Shown in pieces: positions 1-4,257 of a stretch of DNA of 5,924 bases. Origin of the DNA: an uncultured Ruminobacter sp. GTDB lineage: Bacteria > Pseudomonadota > Gammaproteobacteria > Enterobacterales > Succinivibrionaceae. A program made the position numbers and the translations under genes. Where the stretch lies: NCBI GenBank assembly GCA_900767005.1, contig CAAFXL010000119.1, forward strand, positions 1 through 5,924, written 5' to 3'. The notes under the pieces are model-generated. The model was not told the DNA's origin. It ran no database searches and worked only from the letters and a program-made list of their open reading frames with translations. Position 1 is the stretch's first letter, and the number at the start of each line of letters is the position of its first letter.

Positions 1-96
1 ACCTAGGCCGTGACTACCACTATTTAAAATAATCTTAAAAATTTCACCTTCTAAAGGATTTAGATTATTAGTTTCAAGGTCATTTATGATAAACAT
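1..96 (-). CDS. Third gene of the pab operon, 5' part only; possibly aminodeoxychorismate lyase (pabC)
   Basis: Only the first 32 codons are inside the window; the gene runs off at base 1. Its ATG (94-96) lies inside the end of pabB, in a different frame, so the two genes overlap by 13 nt. A good Shine-Dalgarno sequence (AAGGAA, 9-10 nt upstream) supports this start. The visible protein begins MFIINDLETNN and continues to an SGSHGLG stretch with no stop. The MFxIN opening resembles E. coli PabC (MFLINGHK), and a Gly-rich segment near residue 30 could match the part of class IV aminotransferases that precedes the FET motif, but this is too short for a family assignment. A pabC product would be a PLP-dependent lyase splitting aminodeoxychorismate into p-aminobenzoate and pyruvate. 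That role is inferred mainly from position after pabA and pabB. I am confident it is a real gene, much less so of its identity; another folate or unrelated gene is possible. Confidence 0.6.
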   Translation of the reverse strand, partial: MFIINDLETNNLNPLEGEIFKIILNSGSHGLG

Positions 97-1727
97 TTTA
101 ATGATTCCTTTAGAGCCATAGCTTTAAGCTGTGATTCTTCATATTCAGCTTCATTATTTGAATCCCAAACAATGCCACCACCAGCACTAAATGCGATTTT
201 GTTACCTTTTCTAATAAAGGTTCTAATTAAGATATTAAATTCACAGTTCCCAAAAATATCAATAAACCCTACAGTTCCGGTATACATTTCACGAGGCACT
301 TCTTCAAGTTTATCAATTTCTTGCATTGCTGCAAGCTTTGGGGCTCCAGTGATGGAGCCACCAGGGAAGGTGGCTTCAATGATATCTTTAATATCTATTC
401 CTTCTTCTAGTTCCCCTGAAACTTCACAAACTAAATGATGAAGGGTTGGATAAGTTTCAATCTCAAAAAGCTTAGGAACTTTTACAGTTCCTGCTTTACA
501 GATTTTACCTAAATCATTGCGCTCTAGATCTGTTATCATTAGTAGCTCTGACTTATCTTTTTCGCTATTAAGAAGTTCAAGTTTAAGTTTTTCATCTTCT
601 TCCTTAGTTTCACCGCGTCTAATTGTGCCTTTAATTGGTTTAGTTGAAATTATACCATCTTTAACTTTTAAGAATAATTCAGGAGATGATGAAATAATTC
701 TATAATCATTGTTACCTAAGAAACATGCGTAAGGAGCACCATTGCGTTTTTTTAGAACTTTGTATAATTCCCAATCATCACCAGTAAAGGTTGATGAAAA
801 ACGCTGGGTATAGTTAATTTGATAAACTTGACCCTCTCTAATATCTTCGTGAACGCACTCTAAATCACTTAGGTAGCGTTTTTTAGTTACTGATGATTTG
901 ATAGTAACTTTTGCTTTATCAACATTATCTTTTTCATTGTTTGATAAAGCTTTATTATTACAAGTTTCTTCTAATAATGTTTTACCTTTAATTACTTTTT
1001 GAGAATTTGCATTAGCATTAACTTTTGCTTGTTTTTGGGCTTTGTTTTCTTCTTTAGCTTTAAGTTTGGCTTCTTTCTTTTGAAGTTTTTCAATTTCTTT
1101 TATGATTCTTTTGCCAAAAGCCTCGGCACTACGAGTTGAAATAATTGATGTAGCAAAGAACTTATTTACTTTTTTATCAAAAATTAAAGCTCCATTATAA
1201 AAAGTAAAGAATAATAGGGGAGTACCTAAAACACTTTTAGTTTTTAATGGGGGAGCGTTTTTAATGTGACGCGTGCGGTCATAACTAATCCCGCCAATAA
1301 ATCCCCCAAAGAATGGTAGATCTATTTCAGGGGGAAGTCGAGCTAGTCTCTCTTTAACAAACTTTTCACTATAGTATTCATGAAGATATTTTGGATTTTC
1401 AGGTCTATACTTACGTAATTCGTTAGAAATAAACTTGAGTCCATCACGATCTTTTAGGTATTCAGGGACTTCTCTTTGAGTGATATTGGCATAAAGCTCA
1501 TTAAAATTTATGAAACCATTGTAAGTTACAGAGGCTCCATTATTACGGGTTTCAATTATGCCATTATCTGGTTCTAGCCCAATAATGGTAAAGCGATTAT
1601 CCTCAGAATATTCTTCCTGAGTACTTTCTAAAACTTGAATATTACCATAAGAAGCTTTAAGGTAATCTAAAACCTCATCTAAAGAAAGGTTTAGCTCTAA
1701 TTCTTTATAATAATGACCATTACTCAT
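84..1727 (-). CDS. pabB: Aminodeoxychorismate synthase component I (PabB), with a Lys-rich interdomain insertion
   Basis: This cytoplasmic enzyme makes 4-amino-4-deoxychorismate from chorismate with ammonia supplied by PabA, the first step of the p-aminobenzoate branch of folate synthesis. The 547-residue protein has the anthranilate synthase component I N-terminal domain (about 25-195, including VLES at 32-35 and PFFGG at 138-142) and the chorismate-binding domain (about 283-545). Visible family motifs are YQINYTQRF 302-310, SPELFL 348-353, PIKGT 364-368, LERNDLG 401-407, PGGSITGAPK 455-464 and SAGGGI 514-519. Lys366 in PIKGT is the key distinction: PabB has Lys here (Lys274 in E. coli) where TrpE has Ala (PIAGT). 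The protein is about 90 residues longer than E. coli PabB, mostly a Lys/Ala/Asn/Glu-rich stretch at about 212-280 between the domains, beginning as a possible charged helix or coiled coil. The ATG is 3 nt after the pabA stop, with GAGA 6 nt upstream. No frameshift is seen and all expected motifs are present. Confidence 0.95.
   Translation of the reverse strand: MSNGHYYKELELNLSLDEVLDYLKASYGNIQVLESTQEEYSEDNRFTIIGLEPDNGIIETRNNGASVTYNGFINFNELYANITQREVPEYLKDRDGLKFISNELRKYRPENPKYLHEYYSEKFVKERLARLPPEIDLPFFGGFIGGISYDRTRHIKNAPPLKTKSVLGTPLLFFTFYNGALIFDKKVNKFFATSIISTRSAEAFGKRIIKEIEKLQKKEAKLKAKEENKAQKQAKVNANANSQKVIKGKTLLEETCNNKALSNNEKDNVDKAKVTIKSSVTKKRYLSDLECVHEDIREGQVYQINYTQRFSSTFTGDDWELYKVLKKRNGAPYACFLGNNDYRIISSSPELFLKVKDGIISTKPIKGTIRRGETKEEDEKLKLELLNSEKDKSELLMITDLERNDLGKICKAGTVKVPKLFEIETYPTLHHLVCEVSGELEEGIDIKDIIEATFPGGSITGAPKLAAMQEIDKLEEVPREMYTGTVGFIDIFGNCEFNILIRTFIRKGNKIAFSAGGGIVWDSNNEAEYEESQLKAMALKESLKCLS
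105..110 (-). promoter_or_regulatory. Shine-Dalgarno site for the gene starting at 96
   Basis: AAGGAA on the minus strand lies 8 nt before the ATG at 94-96 and inside the last codons of pabB. Together with the 13-nt overlap it points to translational coupling of the downstream gene to pabB. Confidence 0.6.
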
Positions 1728-1730
1728 TTT

Positions 1731-2324
1731 TTATCTCTTATTATCCTTAAATTTCTTAGCTTCAAGTAGAAAGTTCTTCATGATATCAACTCCATGCTCG
1801 GTAAGTAGGGCTTCAGGATGAAATTGCACGCCATAGATTGGTAAACTCTTATGACGGATGCCCATAATTAAGTTATCATCAAGACTTTTTGCAGTTATTT
1901 CTAGATCTTTTGGTAGAGTATTTTCATTTACTACTAAAGAATGGTAGCGAGTAACCTTTAAAGGATTAGGTAAGCCCATAAATAAATCAGTATTAGAGTG
2001 CTTAATTTCTGAAATCTTTCCATGCATAGGTTTTGGAGCTTTAATAATTTCTCCCCCAAAAGTTTCACAAAGAGCCTGATGGCCAAGGCAAATTCCAAGG
2101 ATAGGAACTTTACCTGCCATTTTTTCAATTACTTCTAAAGTTTGTCCTGCGTTTTTTGGAGTGCTGGAACCTGGGGAAATTAATATTCCATCTATAGCTA
2201 AATGAGATAAAAAATACATATCAATTTCATCATTTGCCTTAACTAGGGTTTTAACCTTAAGCATTTTTAAATACTGAATAAGGTTAAAGGTAAATGAGTC
2301 GTGATTATCTACAACAAAGATCAC
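1731..2324 (-). CDS. pabA: Aminodeoxychorismate synthase component II (PabA), glutamine amidotransferase
   Basis: This class I glutamine amidotransferase hydrolyses glutamine and passes ammonia to PabB. I place the start at the GTG at 2324 (197 aa): it has GGAG 6 nt upstream and gives MIFVVDNHDSFTFNL, which aligns with E. coli PabA MILLIDNYDSFTYNL. The longer reading from TTG at 2336 would add four residues and consume that ribosome site. The catalytic triad is visible: Cys79 in GICLGHQA, and His169 and Glu171 in QFHPEALLTEHG. MHGK (100-103) and RYHSLVV (126-132) are also typical of PabA/TrpG. The neighbouring PIKGT-type pabB supports PabA rather than TrpG, although in some bacteria one such subunit serves both synthases and no trp gene is visible here to judge that. 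One oddity is SPGSSTP at 50-56, where the family usually has SPGPGTP or SPGPCTP. The stop is 3 nt before pabB. Confidence 0.93.
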   Translation of the reverse strand: MIFVVDNHDSFTFNLIQYLKMLKVKTLVKANDEIDMYFLSHLAIDGILISPGSSTPKNAGQTLEVIEKMAGKVPILGICLGHQALCETFGGEIIKAPKPMHGKISEIKHSNTDLFMGLPNPLKVTRYHSLVVNENTLPKDLEITAKSLDDNLIMGIRHKSLPIYGVQFHPEALLTEHGVDIMKNFLLEAKKFKDNKR

Positions 2325-2330
2325 AAGGAA

Positions 2331-2334
2331 CTCC
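2331..2334 (-). promoter_or_regulatory. Shine-Dalgarno site that fixes the pabA start
   Basis: GGAG on the minus strand is 6 nt before the GTG at 2322-2324, ideal spacing. It overlaps the alternative upstream TTG (2334-2336), which has no comparable site of its own. This decides in favour of the shorter 197-residue PabA. Confidence 0.7.
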
Positions 2335-2358
2335 AACTATCAAAAAAATGTTAGTTAG

Positions 2359-2364
2359 ATAATA
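2359..2364 (-). promoter_or_regulatory. Possible -10 element for the pab operon
   Basis: TATTAT on the minus strand (one mismatch to TATAAT) lies 34 nt before the pabA start, which would give a short leader of roughly 25-30 nt. No good -35 hexamer is found 16-18 nt upstream, and such hexamers are common by chance in DNA this A+T-rich. It is the best-placed candidate, not a firm call. Confidence 0.3.
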
Positions 2365-3084
2365 GTAAAAATTCCAATAAAAATCTAGTTTTAAGGAAGA
2401 TTAATCAAAAGTTTTTTATGAGAAAGAATATGTTAGGGCTCAAAGATTTTAAGAATATTAGGAAGGTTAATTTAACTAATCAAAGAGTAGAATCTCTTTT
2501 TAGTTTTGATAGGGGAGAAGGGAATTTTTTATACTAAAAATCTTCTTCTAATTTTAAAAGGTTCTAACTAAATTTCCCCCAAATATTCTCAGAATTTTTG
2601 CACCTAAAAATATAAGCTTATAACCTTAAATTTTAAATAAAATATAAAAACAATAAATTACAACTTTTTAACAATTAAAGATTATTCTAAAACTAAGAAA
2701 TTTCCTAATCACTTAAAATTTAATCTAAAATACTCAAGTCTAATCTACTTATTCCCTTAAATTTAAAAGCTAAATATTTGCTATTTTTACTAATTTAAAA
2801 CCAAACTAGGTCAAAGAACTTAAAATCTTCTTTACTTAAAATGAGTTGGGGGATTGAAGCTTTTGCTATGGTCATATGAATGTTTTAAAAACTTTAAATT
2901 CATTTAAAATTTTAGAAAAGTATAAATTTAATACATAAACGTAAATTAATGCCTATAAAACTTTAAATTTAAAAATGTTTTAAAATTACAAAATATTGCC
3001 TAATTTTTTGGAAAAATTGTATTTTGTAAGATAATTACGAATTTTTTACGAAATTTTATTCCCAAAACTTGAATTTTATAAAAA

Positions 3085-3364
3085 TGATTAATATTGATTA
3101 AATGCCGGGTTTACCAATGATTAACTTTTATTTTAATTTTTAAAATGCTTATTATATAAGGCTTATTTAAGGTTAATTTTGATTAACTTTATAATTTTAT
3201 AAGCTTAATGCTTATTTTTTTAAAAACTTTATAATTTTATGCAAAATTCCCTTAAGTTTTATTGATTAAATTTAATTAACTAATGCTTTTAATTTTGATT
3301 AACTTTTAAATAAATTTTTAAGATTATTGATATAATGAGAAATTTTTAATAAATTTTTGATTAA
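3085..3364 (+). repeat. Iteron-like cluster: seven same-strand copies of TGATTAA
   Basis: TGATTAA starts at 3085, 3095, 3118, 3180, 3263, 3296 and 3358, always on the plus strand; the reverse complement TTAATCA does not occur within the cluster. Three copies (3118, 3180, 3296) extend to TGATTAACTTT. Start-to-start distances are 10, 23, 62, 83, 33 and 62 bp, several close to whole turns of B-DNA. The segments 3118-3179 and 3296-3357 are both exactly 62 bp and match at about 40 of 62 positions, 25 of the first 29. An eighth copy lies alone at 3708. Function is unknown; spaced binding sites for a DNA-binding protein or the remains of a decayed tandem repeat are both possible. Confidence 0.6.
3185..3240. 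repeat. 16-bp exact direct repeat, 40-bp period
   Basis: AACTTTATAATTTTAT occurs at 3185-3200 and again, identical, at 3225-3240. The first copy continues directly from a TGATTAA element of the surrounding cluster. The unit is almost pure A+T, so chance or slippage is possible, but 16 exact bases at a 40-bp offset is more than the background wording of this region. Confidence 0.6.
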
Positions 3365-3608
3365 GTGGTAATTTTGGGTTTTGGGGTAAAGTTTTAGAGT
3401 TTTTCTTTAAAATTTTGCTCTTTTGATTTTTAAAACCAGAAAATCTAAAAAATCTATCTTCTTAGCTCTAAACTTTTGGGAAAAATAACGTAAATTTACT
3501 TTAAAATTTATTTTTATTAAAAGCTATTTTTAATTCTATCTATGTTAAAAATTTTAACTTTTAAAAAGTTGAGCTCTTGCTTAGATTACTCCCCCTTTCT
3601 TAAAATTG

Positions 3609-3634
3609 CTAAACTTTTAAGCTTAAAAGTTTAG
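3609..3634. repeat. 26-bp perfect palindrome
   Basis: The left arm CTAAACTTTTAAG (3609-3621) is followed immediately by its exact reverse complement CTTAAAAGTTTAG (3622-3634). Symmetry stops at 3608/3635. Neither side is followed by a T run in its own direction, so it does not look like a standard intrinsic terminator. A shorter palindrome with the same arm core (AACTTTT, 1 nt, AAAAGTT) lies at 3556-3570. A dimeric repressor or nucleoid-protein site, or a cruciform/hairpin, would fit; function is unknown. Confidence 0.7.
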
Positions 3635-3899
3635 AACCAAAAGTAAAACTCATTCCAGATTATCTTAACTATGAAATTAGTCACCAAAACCTATAAACTA
3701 TTTTTTATGATTAAATATTTAGCTTTTTAGATTTATTTTTAACTTTAAAATATTTTAAATTTTAACAAAAATAAAACATTATTTTTTTTAATTTTTTAGA
3801 TGACTTTAAAGCATAAATCTAAATTTTTTATTAAGGATAATTATTGTTTTTCCCTTAAGCTATAATTCTCTTTTTTTTGATTTCAAAGTTAAGTTTGGT

Positions 3900-4080
3900 T
3901 TTTGTTTTAGGTAGTTTATAAGTAGGTTTATAGGTAGGCGGTAAGTTAAAAACAAAATACAAAAATAAATTCTTGTTTAGGATCTATTTTTTAAGATTAA
4001 TTAATTTAGCCTTTAACTAAATCACTTTATAATAACACCATACTTTTGGTTTATTTTTTTGCTTTTGTTTTAGGTTGTTT
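3900..4080 (+). repeat. Pair of 18-bp direct repeats (3900-3917 and 4063-4080)
   Basis: TTTTGTTTTAGGTAGTTT at 3900-3917 recurs as TTTTGTTTTAGGTTGTTT at 4063-4080, with one mismatch, 163 bp apart. Each is preceded by a TTTGGTTT string. The second copy lies in a T-rich plus-strand tract (about 4045-4100) bracketed by the inverted 8-mers ACCATACT (4037-4044) and AGTATGGT (4107-4114). Confidence 0.5.
3911..3945 (+). repeat. Three short tandem GTAG-type repeats
   Basis: Three consecutive units of 11-12 bp are visible: GTAGTTTATAA (3911-3921), GTAGGTTTATAG (3922-3933) and GTAGGCGGTAAG (3934-3945). The first two are nearly identical and the third shares the GTAGG start. They stand out because G is rare in the surroundings. 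Probably slippage-derived; no function can be assigned. Confidence 0.5.
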
Positions 4081-4112
4081 TTTTCTTATTTTTATTTTTA
4101 TCTAGTAGTATG

Positions 4113-4200
4113 GTATTAATTTAATTAACCCCTAAAGTTTCTATTAAATTAAGTAAACTACCTTTAAAGTTTAGTATTAATTAATTGAACACCTCTTAGA
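4113..4200 (+). repeat. Three degenerate ~30-bp direct repeats upstream of the Sel1-like gene
   Basis: Three consecutive blocks share an order of elements: TATTAA, an A/T tract, an AAC/ACC core and then CT-rich to TTTAAAGTTT. They lie at 4113-4140, 4141-4172 and 4173-4200. TATTAA starts at 4114, 4142 and 4175. The first two both end AAAGTTT; the third is weaker at its end. They finish about 58 bp before the start codon, where operator sites would be expected, and the third overlaps the candidate -35 element. This is pattern-based only; no regulator is identifiable. Confidence 0.4.
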
Positions 4201-4213
4201 TAAAACCTATCCT
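4185..4213 (+). promoter_or_regulatory. Possible sigma70-type promoter for the Sel1-like gene
   Basis: TTGAAC (4185-4190) and TATCCT (4208-4213) are separated by 17 bp and would give a leader of about 35-40 nt before the ATG at 4258. The -10 matches TATAAT at 4 of 6 positions and the -35 matches TTGACA at 4 of 6. Position and spacing are good, but chance matches are frequent in this A+T-rich DNA. Confidence 0.3.
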
Positions 4214-4257
4214 CAATCTAAAACTTAAAGTATTTTGGGTTAAGCATATTTAGCAAT

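Larger units (their letters stand above)
2337..4257. other. Long, very A+T-rich intergenic region without a convincing gene
   Basis: About 1.9 kb separates the divergent pabA and Sel1-like genes. Both strands are broken by frequent stops; the longest reading frames I found by eye are about 26-39 codons, without well-placed ribosome sites. Base composition is more extreme than in the genes: in 3181-3240 only 7 of 60 bases are G or C, against 24 of 60 in 4861-4920 inside the Sel1-like gene. A slightly more G-rich part at about 2390-2530 lies next to pabA. The region contains the repeats and palindrome listed separately. I see no tRNA, rRNA, DnaA-box cluster (TTATCCACA) or mobile-element gene. 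It could be decayed former coding DNA, a regulatory or structural locus, or host an unrecognised small RNA. Confidence 0.85.

Noticed and set aside
172..705. Plus-strand open frames of 88 and 62 codons
   Set aside because: They lie opposite the well-supported pabB coding sequence and have Ser/Pro-rich translations typical of antisense shadows.
84..2324. trpE-trpG (anthranilate synthase) as the identity of the left-hand pair
   Set aside because: The chorismate-binding subunit has PIKGT with the PabB-specific Lys where TrpE has PIAGT, and no other trp gene is visible.
2482..2501. Stem AAAGAG / CTCTTT followed by a few T residues
   Set aside because: Only six base pairs and a short T run, with no gene ending before it on that strand; too weak to call a terminator.
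2418..2537. 39-codon open frame on the plus strand (MRKNMLGLKDFKN...) in a slightly more G-rich part of the gap
   Set aside because: The nearest Shine-Dalgarno-like sequence (AAGGAAG) is about 18 nt before the ATG, too far, and no domain or signal is recognisable. It could be a real small gene, but nothing beyond its openness supports it.
2795..2875. 26-codon open frame on the minus strand (MTIAKASIPQL...) over a G/C-richer island
   Set aside because: No ribosome site, very short, no recognisable family; possibly a gene remnant but not supportable.
2888..2969. 13-bp direct repeat AAAACTTTAAATT at 2888 and 2957
   Set aside because: ACTTTAAA-type words are frequent across the whole gap, so this looks like compositional background.
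3035..3057. Tandem TTACGAATTTT / TTACGAAATTTT
   Set aside because: Only two short, imperfect units in low-complexity DNA; no further copies nearby.
3795..3829. Terminator-like stem TTTAGAT / ATCTAAA followed by TTTTTT on the plus strand
   Set aside because: The 7-bp stem has only one G-C pair and a 15-nt loop, and no gene ends upstream; such structures arise easily in this A+T-rich DNA.
2337..4257. Replication origin
   Set aside because: A+T richness and iteron-like repeats suggested it, but there are no TTATCCACA-type DnaA boxes, no dnaA/dnaN/gidA/rep neighbours and no strand-skew evidence available here.
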